Notes: a model not told the origin generated them from the sequence alone. A stretch of DNA of 64,000 bases from Erinaceus europaeus (GCF_950295315.1 NW_026647344.1:29181-93180); one strand, 5' to 3'; positions 10,944 through 21,750 are shown, counted from the first letter of the stretch. A program made the numbers and translations.

Positions 10944-11083
10944 ATTTTGTTTATTTATTAGTGAGAGCAGGGAAAGATGAGAGAGAGAAAGAACCAGACA
11001 TGACTCTGGTACATGTGCTGGTGGGAATCAAGCTCAGGAGCTCATGCCTGAGAATCCAGTGCTTTCTCTTGCACCACTGGAAG
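10944..11083 (-). repeat. SINE-C
   Basis: Inverted: ttgtttatttattagtgaga, accagacatgactctggtac, ctcatgcctgagaatccagt. Confidence 0.85.
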
Positions 11084-11149
11084 TCATTTTTTCATCTTCA
11101 AAATATCTTGTTTTACTTCCATTTTTAACATTAAGGACTATTATGTTTT

Positions 11150-11545
11150 ATTTTATTTCATTTCATTTCATTTTTTATTTGTCATGAAAGAGGGCTACAT
11201 AGAGAACGATATAGAAAAATAAACCAGAGCAGGGGCCAGGTAGTGGCACACCTGGTTGAATGCCCATGTTACAGTGCACAAGGACCCAAGTTTGAGCCCC
11301 TGGTCCCCACCTGCAGGGGGAAAACTTTGAGTAGTGAAGCAGGGATACAGGTGTCACTGTCTCTCTATTTCTCTGTCTCCTCTTCCCTCTTGATTTTTGT
11401 CTCTATCCAATAAATAAATATAATTAAAAATTTAAAAAGGGAGGAAGGAAGGAAATGAGAAAGAAAGAAACCAGAGCATCTAAGAGCCTCAAGCATAAAA
11501 GTTTTTTGACATGGCCATTATGCTGTCTCCCCAGTAAAAACCTAT
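11150..11545 (-). repeat. SINE-D-like, interrupted by SINE-B
   Basis: The halves are 11150-11230 and about 11431-11545 (aagagcctcaagcataaaag, gacatggccattatgctg). The inserted SINE-B carries TSD aaaccagagca on both sides. Confidence 0.65.
11231..11430 (+). repeat. SINE-B inserted in another SINE
   Basis: ggggccaggtagtggcacac, acctgcagggggaaaacttt, tatccaataaataaatat; flanked by aaaccagagca (from 11221 and again at 11469). Confidence 0.88.
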
Positions 11546-11561
11546 ATTCTTTATTTCTTTT

Positions 11562-11744
11562 TAATATTTTATTTATTGGATAGAGACAGAAATTGAGAAG
11601 AGGGGGTAATAGAGAAGGAGAGAGAGAGAGAGAGAGAGACCTGCAGCACTGCTTCCCCACTTGTAAAGCTTTGCCCCTGCTGTTGGGGACCAGGGACTTG
11701 AACCCGGGTCCTTGGGTATGGTAACGTGTGCTCCACTGGCCCCA
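11562..11744 (-). repeat. SINE-B
   Basis: Inverted: atttattggatagagacaga, (GA)n in the middle, gacttgaacccgggtccttg. Confidence 0.85.
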
Positions 11745-11849
11745 GAACTGTATTCTTTATTTAACTCATTTCAGTTTGACTGTGTTTGTAGAGTTCAAAT
11801 ATTAACTGATTTCTTATTTTTTTATATTTTTATTATTTTTATTTTGTTA

Positions 11850-12456
11850 ATATTTATTCCCTTTTGTTGCCCTTGTTGTTTTATTGTTGTAGTTATTGTT
11901 GTTGATGATGTTTTTGGATAGGACAGAGAAATAGAATGTTGTTAAAATTCCGAGGCTCTAGCTGGCCGGGCTAGCTTCACAGGCGGGTAATAGAGACTCG
12001 AGGACACACGGCTGGGCAGGGAAGCTGTATTTATTTATTCAGGAACAACGATTCATAAACTAACCCAAACTAATCACCAAACAAAACTCTCCTGCCTCCT
12101 TCTCACATGGCGGTGCCAAGAACTCTGTTGCCTCTTTCCCCCACAGTGGCGCCAAGCGCTCTCGAACCCTGAAACTCTGGAACTCTGTCAGGGTACCTTG
12201 GGGCGGGGACAAGCGGGCCCCTGAAAACTAGCAGGACTGAACCAATTTTCTTGGCAGGGGGAGAGCTAGAACAAACCAATGTAAAGCATACAACAATAGA
12301 AGAGGGGGAGAGAAAGAGACACCTGCAGACCTGCTTCACCACTTGGTGAAGCAACTCCCCTGCAGGTGGGGAGCCGGGGGCTCAAACCAGGATCCTTGAA
12401 TAAGGCCCTTGCGCCTGCCATCTGTGTTTAACCCACTGTGCTACTGCCCGACTCCC
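11850..12456 (-). repeat. SINE-A interrupted by a solo LTR
   Basis: 3' part 11850-11936 (ttcccttttgttgcccttgt, ggataggacagagaa) and 5' part 12296-12456 (gagacacctgcagacctgct, ctactgcccgactcc) are separated by the LTR at 11937-12295. Confidence 0.9.
11937..12295 (-). mobile_element. Solo LTR of an endogenous retrovirus (class II-like)
   Basis: 359 bp with perfect terminal inverted repeats TGTTG...CAACA, flanked by a 6-bp direct repeat atagaa (11931-11936 and 12296-12301). A 6-bp TSD is typical of class II (ERV-K/IAP-like) elements. On the minus strand there is a poly(A) signal followed by cagcttccctgcccagcc and gtgtcctcgagtctct, an arrangement typical of a class II R/U5 region, which sets the orientation. 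No internal retroviral genes are present, so it is a recombined solo LTR. It interrupts a SINE-A. Confidence 0.88.
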
Positions 12457-12651
12457 TGATTTCTTATTTTTAAGACACGTATGCTAGAATACTTAGAAGC
12501 CTCATACTGCTTTAAACAGTATTTAACTTAAACACAGATGTTTATATTTTTAAGCCACATTTGACAGGTAGCACCATCATATTATAACTAAAAATTTTTA
12601 TATTTTATGATTTTTCATATTTTATAAATTATAAAAATACTACAAAATTTA

Positions 12652-12985
12652 GGGAGCTGGGCGGTAGCACAGCGGGTTAAGTGCACATGGCACAAAGTGC
12701 AAGGGCTGGCGTAAGGATCCTGGTTCAAGCCCCCAGCTTCCCACCTGCAGGGGGTTGCTTCGCAAGTAGTGAAGTAGGTCTGCAGGTGTCTATCTTTCTC
12801 TCTTCCTCTCTGTCTTCCCTTCTCTCTTGATTTCTCTCTGTTCTATCCAACAACAGTTATGACAGCAATAGCAACTATAACAAGCGCAACAACAAGGGCA
12901 ATAAAATGGGAAAAATGGCCTCCAGGAGCAGTGGATTCATAGTGCAGGCACCGAGCCCAGCGATAACCATGGAGGCAAAAACAAA
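12652..12985 (+). repeat. SINE-A, long-tail form
   Basis: gggagctgggcggtagcaca, then caacaacagttatgacagc and the 3' module ggcctccaggagcagtggat. tactacaaa on both flanks is a likely TSD. Confidence 0.92.
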
Positions 12986-13024
12986 GTACTACAAACTTAC
13001 GATCAAGTTGTGTTTACAGAAATT

Positions 13025-13172
13025 TTTTTAAGGTTTTGTTTATATATGAGAAAGATAGGAAGAGAGAGAGAGAGAAAGAGAGAAAGAACCAGACATCATT
13101 CTGGTACATGTGTTGTTGGGAATCAAACTCAGCACCTCATGCTTGAGAGTCTAATGCTTTATCCACTTCTTT
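13025..13172 (-). repeat. SINE-C
   Basis: Inverted: gtttatatatgagaaagata, accagacatcattctggtac, cacctcatgcttgagagtct. Confidence 0.85.
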
Positions 13173-13198
13173 TGGTGGGTCAAGCCTGTTAAAATGAT

Positions 13199-13460
13199 TG
13201 GTGGCTAGCCAGTGGTATACCAGTTGAGTACATATGATCAAAGACCTGGGTTCCAGCCCCCAGGCTCCACCTGCATGGTGGAAGATTCTGGAGCAGTGAA
13301 ACAAGTCTGGAGATGTCTGTCTTTCTCTGTCTCCTCCACTCTCGGTTTCTTGCTATCCTACCAAATAAAATGGGGGGGGGGGGGGGACCTGGTGTAGTGG
13401 ATTCACAGCACCAGCACAGAGCACCAGAGATAACTCTGGTGGCAATAATAAAAAAAAACT
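13199..13460 (+). repeat. SINE-B with 3' module and 15-G run
   Basis: ggtggctagccagtggtata, cctgggttccagcccccagg, 15 G at 13372-13386, then tgtagtggattcacagcacc and agataactctggtggcaata. Confidence 0.75.
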
Positions 13461-13779
13461 AATAAAATAAAAATTGAATTATCTAAAACATTAACTTGTC
13501 CTCCAGTTTCCGAATGAGATCCAAAAAGAAAGTTTTCTGAGACGCATATTAAATGTATAGATTTTAAAAGACACAAACAGTAGTTAGTATTTATAAGTTA
13601 GTAATTTAATGGACATTTAAGAGCACTTTCTTTGAAATAATATTGATATAAATTGGAAATAATGCTTTTTTTTCCCTGCTTTCACAGTTCATAAAAATTT
13701 CATTCAAACTTCAAATGTTTCTTCAACATTAAACTTTTCTTCATTAGGACCACTGTAAAAAACAACAACAACAAAAAAA
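13461..13779. other. Intron sequence, nothing recognised
   Basis: AT-rich; a (CAA)n/A-rich stretch near 13760-13785 is the tail of the next SINE. Confidence 0.5.
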
Positions 13780-13907
13780 AAAACAAGACTTATTTATTTG
13801 TGAGAGAAGGGGAACCAGAGCATCACTCTTACACATTCAGTGTTGGGTTTCGAACTCAAGACCTCATTCTTGGGAATTCTGTACTCTATCTACTATATCC
13901 CCTTCTA
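13780..13907 (-). repeat. SINE-C
   Basis: Inverted: gacttatttatttgtgagag, accagagcatcactcttac, tttcgaactcaagacctcat. Confidence 0.75.
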
Positions 13908-14104
13908 GGCTCACTTTATAAGACACTAGCACACATTTCCAGAATATTAAACTGTTTTCATATTCACCTAAATAATTTCAGAAAACACTTTGAATCTGTT
14001 GCTTTCTTTCTGAAAATCATTTACCCACTAGATATTTATCACTATTATAATAACTATTTCACAGCATTAAAAAAAAAGTTTTTAGAAAGATAAATTAATC
14101 TTGA

Positions 14105-14190
14105 AAAAAAGATACCTAGAGCACCACCCAGCTCTGACATATAGTGAGTGGTGCTCAGATCCTTGGAGCCTTAGACATGCCAGTCCTGTA
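14105..14190 (-). repeat. SINE-D, old
   Basis: ctagagcaccacccagctct, ccttggagccttagacatgc. Confidence 0.55.
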
Positions 14191-14548
14191 AACTTAAGTT
14201 TAATGATCACCCCAACCATTAAATTAATGATCACCCCAACTGATAGGAACAATTGCTTACGGTGAGATTATTATCCCAGGAAATTTTTCCGGGTATTCAA
14301 AATTAGCATTAGTGATTTATTTTTAAGGTGATACATTTTCAAATAGACCCTTTGTTCAGAATGCATTGTTTGAAAGACTTTATAAGGAATCAGATAGGAA
14401 GGTGACTGTTTCCTCTTTTCTGATAATATTTCTGACAGGCCATTTTGCTCTTGAAATTAATTATATGACTATGCTGGGAAATACAACTATGAAGAAGGCA
14501 ATCAAAACAAAAATATAAAGTGGTATAAGCTTATCACTCAGTTGTCAA
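14191..14548. other. Intron sequence, nothing recognised
   Basis: Includes a short tandem duplication of attaatgatcaccccaac-type text at about 14200-14240. Otherwise unique-looking. Confidence 0.5.
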
Positions 14549-14640
14549 GTATTTATTTATTTATTCATTCACTCATTTATTTACCTCCAGAGTTATTGTT
14601 GATACTTGGTGCCAACACTGTGAAATGTGTTGTTGTTTTT
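14549..14640 (-). repeat. SINE-A tail fragment
   Basis: (TTTA)n then ttacctccagagttattgtt, an older long-tail end into which the next SINE-A is set. Confidence 0.6.
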
Positions 14641-14959
14641 GTTGTTGTTGTTGTTGTTGTTGTTGTTTTTGCCTCCAGGGTTACTGCCAGGGCTCGGTCC
14701 TGCACCATGAATCCACTGTTCCTGGGGGCTATTTTCTTTCCCCCTTCTGTTGCCCTTGTTGTTTTATCGTTGTTGTGTTTATTGTTGTTGTTGTTATTGA
14801 TGTTGTTGTTGGATAGGACAGAGAGAAATGGAGAGAGGAGGGGAAGACGGGAAAAGAAAGACACCTGCAGACCTGCTTCACCGCCTGTGAGGCGACTACC
14901 CTGCAGGTGGGAAGCCAGGGGCTCGAACCGGTATCCTTACATCCGTCCTTACACTTTGC
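14641..14959 (-). repeat. SINE-A, long-tail form, head truncated
   Basis: (GTT)n, tgcctccagggttactgcca, gacacctgcagacctgcttc, ggggctcgaaccggtatcct; the copy stops at ttacactttgca, before the A-box. Confidence 0.9.
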
Positions 14960-15085
14960 AAAGAGAGTGAGAGTGAGGGAAAGACATCACAACACCAGAG
15001 CCTCTTCTAGTGTGTTGGAGGCCATCCTCAAACCTGCATTTTGTGCATAGCAAAGCAGGTGCACTATTCAGATGAGCTATGTGTG
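14960..15085 (-). repeat. SINE-F
   Basis: Inverted: gagagtgagagtgagggaaa, tgcatagcaaagcaggtgca, cagatgagctatgtg. Confidence 0.6.
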
Positions 15086-15137
15086 TTTTGCAGAATAAGT
15101 GCTTCATGTACGTGCAGATCCACCTCTCCTAGAGTTG

Positions 15138-15256
15138 GCTTTTTCATTCAGATAAACACCATGGCACCATAATGCTTCCTGTGGTATTGGGGCTCAAACT
15201 CAGGCTGCCCATGTGGCACGAATCACACCCTACCTGATAAATTATTCTCAGGCTTT
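15138..15256 (-). repeat. SINE-F, diverged
   Basis: ctttttcattcagataaaca, ggggctcaaactcaggctgc, cctgataaattattctcagg. Confidence 0.5.
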
Positions 15257-15269
15257 ACTTTTGTTATTT

Positions 15270-15430
15270 AAAACTGCAGTTATTTTTATGAGAGAAGCAG
15301 ACCAGAGCAATGCTCTGCTCTATTATAAGTGGCGCTTGCATCAAACCAGGGAATGGGGGTGTGGGTGCTAGGTGGGAGGCGTCACTATGCAAAAAAGAAT
15401 TATGTTCTGTCTACTAAGCTCATCCAGGCC
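15270..15430 (-). repeat. SINE-D-like, diverged
   Basis: accagagcaatgctctgctc, gcatcaaaccagggaatggg, gtctactaagctcatcc. Confidence 0.45.
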
Positions 15431-15442
15431 ACAGGGTTTACT

Positions 15443-15596
15443 TTTTTTTTTTTTTTTAAGATTTTGTTTATTCATGAGAAATAATAGGAGAGAGAGAACC
15501 AGACATCACTCTGGCACATGTGCTGCTGGGGTTTGAACTCAGTAACTGATGCTTAAGACTCCAGTGCTTTATCCGCTGTGCCAATGCCCAGACCAT
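15443..15596 (-). repeat. SINE-C with TSD
   Basis: Inverted: aagattttgtttattcatga, accagacatcactctggcac, tttatccgctgtgccaatgc. gggtttactttttttt occurs at both ends. Confidence 0.9.
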
Positions 15597-15611
15597 GGGT
15601 TTACTTTTTTT

Positions 15612-15944
15612 TTTTTTTTTAAGGTAAAACCAAACTAGGAAAAAATCTTTTCCATGATATTATTATTGGTATTGCTAGTATTGGAGATCAGGTTCTTCTT
15701 AGTTGTCGTCATTTGTAGTATATTTGTCGTGTCAAGTTCAGTGATACTTTAAGGAATCTGTATTTTTGGAAAGCAAAATAAGTTATTACAGTTATGTTTT
15801 TATGCCTAACAGTCACTCATTTTTATCTTCTTTTAAAACAAAATGAAAGTGTCACAGATTTTTGAGAGATTTGACATCAGTTACTTCAAATACGAGATTT
15901 TTAATAGAGAGCTCTTAGATAAACCTTACGTAAATCCATTGTGG
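15612..15944. other. Intron sequence, nothing recognised
   Basis: AT-rich; no repeat recognised. Confidence 0.5.
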
Positions 15945-16060
15945 GACTGGGGGGATAACTCAGCATTAAAGCACTGGTCTTGCAAGCCTGAGGCCCCAGG
16001 TACAATTCCTGGCGCTTCCATATGTCAATGAGCTGGACTGTCTAAATAAAGAAATCTTAA
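15945..16060 (+). repeat. tRNA-SINE, family E-like
   Basis: gggactggggggataactca, cttgcaagcctgaggcccca, ggtacaattcctggcgc (B-box), ending taaataaagaaatctt. Confidence 0.65.
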
Positions 16061-16074
16061 AAGAATTGGGGGCT

Positions 16075-16390
16075 AGAAGGGGCGGAGCGGTAGTGCGCAC
16101 AGGGTTAAGCGCACATGGCGCAAGTGCAAGGGCGGGGTAAGGATCTCAGTTTGGTTAGAGCCCCTGGCTCCCCACCTGCAGGGCAGGGCAGGGCAGGGCA
16201 GGGCGGAGGGGTCACTTCACAAGGGGTGAAGCAGGTCTGCAGGTGTCTGTCTTTCTGTCCCCCCTGTCTTCTCTTCCTCTCTCCATTTCTCTCTGTCTTA
16301 TCCAACAACAGCAGCAATAACAACAATAATAGCAACAACAACAACGCTAAACAACAAGGGCAATGAAAAGGGGAAAAATAGCCCCCGATG
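16075..16390 (+). repeat. SINE-A with (GGGCA)n expansion
   Basis: gcggtagtgcgcacagggtt, then an expanded gcagg/gggca tract at about 16178-16204 where other copies read ctgcaggggagtc. Confidence 0.88.
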
Positions 16391-16396
16391 CGCACA

Positions 16397-16512
16397 TGGG
16401 CTGGAGAGGTAATTCACCCAGGAGGGTGTGTACCTTGCCAAGCTTGTGGGCAGGGTGCAAGCACCCAGTACCATGAGAGGTGCTAGGACACCAGAGGAAA
16501 CTGCAGTGCTTC
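16397..16512 (+). repeat. SINE-E
   Basis: gggctggagaggtaattcac, gtgtgtaccttgccaagctt, cacccagtaccatgagaggt. Confidence 0.65.
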
Positions 16513-16529
16513 TTTTTTTTCTTTTTTTT

Positions 16530-16785
16530 TTTTTTTTTTAAGATTTTATTTATTTATTTATTCATTCCCTTTTGGTGCCCTTGTTGTAGTTATTACTGTT
16601 GTTATTGATGTTGTCATTGTTGGATAGGACAGAGAGAAATGGAGAGAGGAGGGGAAGACAAAGAGGGGGAGAGAAAGACAGACACCTATGAACCTACCTC
16701 ACCACTTATGAAGCGACTCCCTTGCAGGTGGGGAGCCGGGGGTTAGAACCGGGATCCTTAACGCTGGTCCTTGTGCTTTTCTGCT
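16530..16785 (-). repeat. SINE-A, short-tail form
   Basis: Inverted: attcccttttggtgcccttg, ggacagagagaaatgg, ttagaaccgggatccttaac; lacks the last part of the head. Confidence 0.9.
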
Positions 16786-17019
16786 GCTGCCAGTGCTAAT
16801 GATGATGACAGTGACAATGATCATGGTGATATAAAGAATCATAGAAACTGAAGATGAAAAGCCAAATGTCTCCGAGAAATGGACAACTTAGAAGGGATGT
16901 GCTAGTGTAAGATCAGTGAGAGCTGCATTCAAATCATTATATCAGTTATTTTATAGACAAGTATAAATCTCACCTGGAATGTATTCTCTAACAGTTAATT
17001 TGCATTGTCTTTTGCATAG

Positions 17020-17106
17020 CTTGTTCGACCAGTCACCATGGTGCCTAGTGTTCCAGGAATCCCAGGTCCTTCCTCTCCTCAACCAGTACAATCAGAAGCA
17101 AAAATG
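17020..17106 (+). CDS. ATF2: ATF2 coding exon, residues 248-276
   Basis: 87 nt, exactly 29 codons, acceptor cttttgcatag, donor gtaaga. Encodes LVRPVTMVPSVPGIPGPSSP then QPVQSEAKM. Phase 0 at both ends means skipping would remove 29 residues without a frameshift. Precedes a 13.7-kb intron. Confidence 0.95.
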
Positions 17107-17224
17107 GTAAGATTTTTTTTTTCTTATTCTTCTGTACATTTCTTTCATTTTTTTGTGGCATTGAAATGAACCGCAAGGCCTTGCCACATGTGTGATGTCA
17201 TTGAAAGGCATCTCTGGCCCAGTA

Positions 17225-17385
17225 ATTAAAAAAAATTATATATATGAAAAGAGAAAGAGGAGGAGAGGGAAAGACACTTAGCATCACTCTGCTATCCATG
17301 GAACTCTACTGCTGCTGTCCATGGTACTTTTGTGTGGTGCTTGAGCTTGAGCTCTGAACTTACCTCAAAACAAGCTGTGCCCTCC
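17225..17385 (-). repeat. SINE-F-like, old
   Basis: gaggaggagagggaaagaca, catcactctgctatccatgg, gtgcttgagcttgagctctg. Confidence 0.45.
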
Positions 17386-17569
17386 CTAATAGTAAGTCAT
17401 CTGCCAGCTAGTTCTTTACATTTCTTGCACCTGTTTAGAATTAGTTTTTATAATTATTAAGACTTGCTTTGAATTTAGATCACACTTTATAAAATCATGG
17501 AGTGTGTTGCACTGTAGAAGACCAGAAATTTGGAGTAAACAATGCTTCTATTAAAATAGTGACTCTTGG

Positions 17570-17847
17570 GGGAGTCGGGCGGTAGTGCAGCGGGTTAAGC
17601 GCAGGTGGCGCAAAGCACAAGGACCGGCATAAGGATCCCAGTTCGAGCCCCTGGCTTCCCACCTGCAGGGAGTTGCTTCACAGGCGGTGAAGCAGGTCTG
17701 CAGGTGTCTATCTTTTTCTCCCCATCTCTGTCTTCCTTTCCTCTCTCCATTTCGCTCTGTCCTATCCAACAACGATGACATCAATAATTACAAGGGCATC
17801 AAAAGGGAATAAGTAAATAAATACAAATTATTAAAAAAAAAAAAAAG
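17570..17847 (+). repeat. SINE-A with 15-bp TSD
   Basis: Complete copy, A-box tagtgcagcggg, poly(A) tail. Perfect TSD aatagtgactcttgg at 17555-17569 and 17848-17862. Confidence 0.95.
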
Positions 17848-17865
17848 AATAGTGACTCTTGGACC

Positions 17866-18048
17866 TGTGGAGTCAGCATAATGGCCGTGCAAAAGACTTT
17901 CATGCCTGAAGTTCCAAGATCCCAAGTTCAATCCCCAGCACCACCAAAAGCCAGAGCTAAGCAGGGCTCTGTGGTTCCTGTCTTGCTGTCTCTGTGTATG
18001 TATCTTTCTGTATGTCTTTCATTACAGTAAATAAAATACTTTTTAAAA
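17866..18048 (+). repeat. SINE-D
   Basis: gtcagcataatggccgtgca, ccaagttcaatccccagcac, agagctaagcagggctct, ending taaataaaatac. Confidence 0.82.
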
Positions 18049-18059
18049 CATGACTAGTT

Positions 18060-18225
18060 GAGCCGTCAGTACAGCTTACTTGGATAGTGAACTTGCTTTG
18101 CATTGTGCACAACTCAGGTTTGGACCTGGCTCCCACAGCACTGGAGGAGCTCTTACTGCTTTGATGTCTTTCCCTCCATCTTTTTCTGTCTTCCTCCGTC
18201 TCCCCCTCTCCCCCATATATATGCA
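18060..18225 (+). repeat. SINE-F-like
   Basis: gagccgtcagtacagcttac, ctttgcattgtgcacaactc, ggtttggacctggctcc. Confidence 0.5.
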
Positions 18226-18343
18226 AAAAATAATTTGACCTGGAACAGTGACAACAACAAAAGCAAAGTTACCAGTTGATAGTACATTAAAATAAATGAA
18301 TGGATTGGAAGTAAAATTCTAGGTCCTACCACTAGTTTTTCTG

Positions 18344-18345
<2 letters not shown>

Positions 18346-18381
<36 letters not shown>
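18346..18381 (+). repeat. (TG)n microsatellite
   Basis: Perfect TG run of about 35 bp. Confidence 0.97.
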
Positions 18382-18383
<2 letters not shown>

Positions 18384-18647
18384 CAAGGTAAATTAAACTT
18401 TATTGGCCACAAAATCATGTTAGGAAAGGGAGAGATAGAGAGAGAAAGAGAGAGAGAGAAGGGGACTCACAGGCTTGATGGTCACATGGTAGTCTGGAGA
18501 AAGAGAGCATGTGTTGTGTTTTTCTACTTTTAAACAAGCTCCTACTGACGGCTAGAAATATTACAGCTGAAGGCAGTGCTGACATGAATGATTTTAAATA
18601 GTGATGCAAATTAGTAGGACTGTTACACGAATAAGAATTCTACAATG

Positions 18648-18928
18648 CGGAGTCGGGCAGTAGCACAGCAGGTTAAGCGCAGGTGGCACAAAGTGCAAGG
18701 ACCGGCGTAAGGATCCCAGTTTGAGCCCCCCGGCTCCCCACCTGCAAGGGAGTCGCTTCACAGGTGGTGAAGCAGGTCTGCAGGTGTCTATCTTTCTCTC
18801 CCCATCTCTGTCTTCCTTTCCTCTCTCCATTTCTCTCTGTCCTATCCAACAACAATAACAACAATAATAATAACTACAACAATAAGACAACAAGGCCAAC
18901 AAAAGGGAATAAATAAATATTAAAAAAA
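18648..18928 (+). repeat. SINE-A with 12-bp TSD
   Basis: cggagtcgggcagtagcaca to a poly(A) tail; TSD aattctacaatg at 18636-18647 and 18929-18940. Confidence 0.95.
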
Positions 18929-18940
18929 AATTCTACAATG

Positions 18941-19272
18941 ATATACAGAAGTTAGTAAAGATTGTTCATCAGCCTGTGTTTTCTGTGAGTTCACAAGTAG
19001 TTCATGTAAGGATGAACTGTAGATTAGAAGTCAGGGTGCATTCTAATATTTATTTAGACTACACTATTTGTAATGTCAAGGACCAAACCTGAGACCCTCC
19101 CTCACCATGCACGTCTCTGCCTTGTGCTCTGATTTTAATCTTAACTACTGTTTACCACCCTTAACCAAGCTACTTTTAAGTGAGACTCACTGTGTTAAAA
19201 AATTAAAGCTTGATGTTTAGGCTCTTCACTCCAAATTATATAAACGCTCTCATTTTCTCGGTGCACTCCTTG
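18941..19272. other. Intron sequence, nothing certain
   Basis: A short SINE-like fragment (aaggaccaaacctgagaccc) near 19078-19135; the rest is unique-looking. Confidence 0.45.
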
Positions 19273-19400
19273 AGGGGCTGGGTTGTGACGTGCCCCGTAG
19301 AACACTTATTACTGTGCTTAAGGACCTGTGTTGAAGCCCCAGTCTCACCTAGTGAGGCACCAAGCCCCAGTGAGAATCCTGGTGCCGGGCAGGAGGAGAC
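19273..19400 (+). repeat. SINE-E-like
   Basis: ggggctgggttgtgacgtgc, gacctgtgttgaagccccag, then caagccccagtgagaatcct (3' module). Confidence 0.55.
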
Positions 19401-19454
19401 TTGAAACTGCCACTATCGCTGGGTTGCTTTGCTGCCTGGGGCATTTCCTGTGTG

Positions 19455-19632
19455 TGATTGCACTCCTCCTGGCCAGCTTTTTCAGATAGAGACAGAGAGT
19501 GGGGAAAGATGCTACTACACCAAAGCCTTTGCCAGTGGCATAGTACTCTCATGTGGGCTGTTGGAGCTCAAACCTGGCCAGCGTATGTCGAGGGAGGCAC
19601 CCTACCAAGTGAGTGATCATGCCAGCCACTTT
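19455..19632 (-). repeat. SINE-F
   Basis: Inverted: gccagctttttcagatagag, gagctcaaacctggccagcg, taccaagtgagtgatcatgc. Confidence 0.6.
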
Positions 19633-20780
19633 GTTTAAGCTGTCACTCCCCCATATAGAATCTGACATACTTCAGGATTTGTTTTCAGCATCAATTAGTA
19701 AATGTATCCTTAGGAAATCAGTAGGTAGCTCTTAGACACACCTGTTATTTATTTCAGTTCTTTGTTAGTCAATATACTGGCAATATAATTTGTACAAGGA
19801 AAAAAGCCACTATATATTGCAAGACTTCACATTTTTATTGCTATTTTGTTAGTGCAAATAAAATCAACCTGAAATTTGCATGTGATAATATTTTTATGTT
19901 TTTAATTTGATTTACACACCATCTGAATCAACAGTGTTTAATTGAGGGAGATTACCTGATTGCTAATTGTGGCAACAGAACTTGAGAGGAATTTCTCACA
20001 TAATAGTATAATCGGATAAAATAAAAATACTAAGGCGCATCTCTTCACTTAATAGCAAAAGAACTTCACAGGGAATGTTTTCTTCCTACTGTACATACGA
20101 AAGTTTGTACAGTACTAATGAAAAGTTTGATTAGTGAGAACTAATGAAAGTTTGATTAGTGAGAACTGAATAAAAATGGGACTTTAGGAAATGCCATTAT
20201 TATGCACTGCATCTGAAAATAACTTCACTTGTTCTCTGGGCTTTTTTTCTTACAAGAATTGGATTTGATTTAGAGAAATATATTTGACTACAAAGTAAGC
20301 CATATTTGTGGAAATTCTTTAGCTCTTTCCTGAATAACATTCCTCTAGGTGAGCAGGAAATCAAATTAAGAAGAAGAAAACTCCTTTATGGGTTTACATA
20401 TTTAAAAATACCAAAGTTGTAACCTTTACAAGTTTGTTTGTGAAGAATGATTTAAGGACCAAACAGTGGTGTTTGTCATCAGTGACACCCTACTTGACCT
20501 TAACAGTCCAGTTAAATTCCTTATTAGAATTAGCCTTTCGCTCTAATGTAAAATTGACATGCTTAGTTTATTACATGTTTTAATTGAGACAGTAAATAAG
20601 ACTACCTTCTTTAAAATTAAAGACTTAGAAATTATTTTAAATAAAAATTTTTAAAAAGAAATTATTTTACTTTCATTATGGAAAACTTTAAACATACATA
20701 ACCCACCACCCATCTTCAGTTACTGCCAGTATAGTTGCCATTCTTGTTTTCTTTATATTTCAGATCACTACTCCTATTCA
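19633..20780. other. Longest repeat-poor intron block of this part
   Basis: About 1.15 kb without a recognisable SINE. AT-rich; contains a local duplication around 20115-20165 (aaagtttgattagtgagaac twice). Could hold conserved intronic sequence, but none can be shown from one genome. Confidence 0.5.
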
Positions 20781-20784
20781 GTTA

Positions 20785-20908
20785 TTTTATTTTTATTTTT
20801 CTAAACCAGTGTACCACTCAGCTCTGGTTTATGGTGATGTAGGGACCTTGGAGCCTCAGGCATGAGAGTCGCTTTGCATACCATTTTGCTATCTACCCCT
20901 ACCCGGTT
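20785..20908 (-). repeat. SINE-D
   Basis: Inverted: accactcagctctggtttat, ccttggagcctcaggcatga, taccattttgctatctac. Confidence 0.8.
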
Positions 20909-20924
20909 TTACTAAACCTTTAAC

Positions 20925-21080
20925 TGATAAGTTATTGGACTTGCGTGCCTGAGGTTTGATCCCTAGGACTTTATGTACCAGAGCAAGTGCTCTGGCTTCT
21001 GTCTCTCTCTGTCTCATGTGAGACTTTTTTCCTTTTCATATATAGTACTACCCCACCATATAGTAAATAAAATAAGAAAC
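20925..21080 (+). repeat. SINE-D-like, truncated
   Basis: gacttgcgtgcctgaggttt, gatccctaggactttatgta, agagcaagtgctctggcttc. Confidence 0.55.
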
Positions 21081-21387
21081 TAAAAAAATGAGAAAGTGAC
21101 AGCATTATAACATATATAAGGATAAGTAGCACACTACAGTTGTAGAGAAAACTTATTTGTCTCCTGTAATAGTCGAGGCTGCTTTTATAGTGCCTTGTTT
21201 TTTCAGCTGCTCAGTGCTTGCTGGGAGATATTTATATTCATTACATTTTTGTCTACTATAAATATTGAGATGCGTTTCTTTTTGCTAAAGAAATTTCTTC
21301 AGAGCAAGTGTTTTGTTTGCTTGCTTGCTTGCTTTATTTTTAAGAACTGTGTTTTTGGGAAAGTATATATTGAAAAGAAGATGGACG
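21081..21387. other. Intron sequence, nothing recognised
   Basis: Unique-looking; short (GCTT)n at about 21318-21334. Confidence 0.5.
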
Positions 21388-21690
21388 TGGGGATTGGATG
21401 GTGGCACACCCAGCTGAATGCACATAATGCCTGTGCCAGAGCCCTAGTTCAAGTTTGTGGTCCCCACCTGCAGAGGGGAGATTTTGCAAGTGGTTGAGCA
21501 AGAACGAAAGGGGAAAAAGAAAGGGAAAAATGGCCACCAAGAAATGTGGGTTTAAAAAACAAACAACTGTGGGTTTGTCGTGCAGACATTGAACCCCAGC
21601 AATAATCCTGGTGGCAAGAAATAAAGATGGAAAAAAGAAAGGAAGAAAGGGGAGGGAGGGGAGAAAGAAAGGAGAGAAAGATGGAAGTGT
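21388..21690 (+). repeat. SINE-B with 3' module
   Basis: gtggggattggatggtggca, ggtccccacctgcagagggg, aaaatggccaccaagaaatg, gaaccccagcaataatcctg, then a purine-rich (GAAA)n tail. Confidence 0.8.
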
Positions 21691-21750
21691 GGGGTCCACA
21701 AACTTATGGTTATATAATGCTTTTAAATACTACTGAAAATTCCTAGGATC

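Noticed and set aside
12103..12354. 83-residue frame across the solo LTR
   Set aside because: Lies in LTR and SINE sequence only; no retroviral protein motif.
14542..14970. 142-residue frame with a long run of Val
   Set aside because: Translation of the (GTT)n and SINE-A tail, not a gene.
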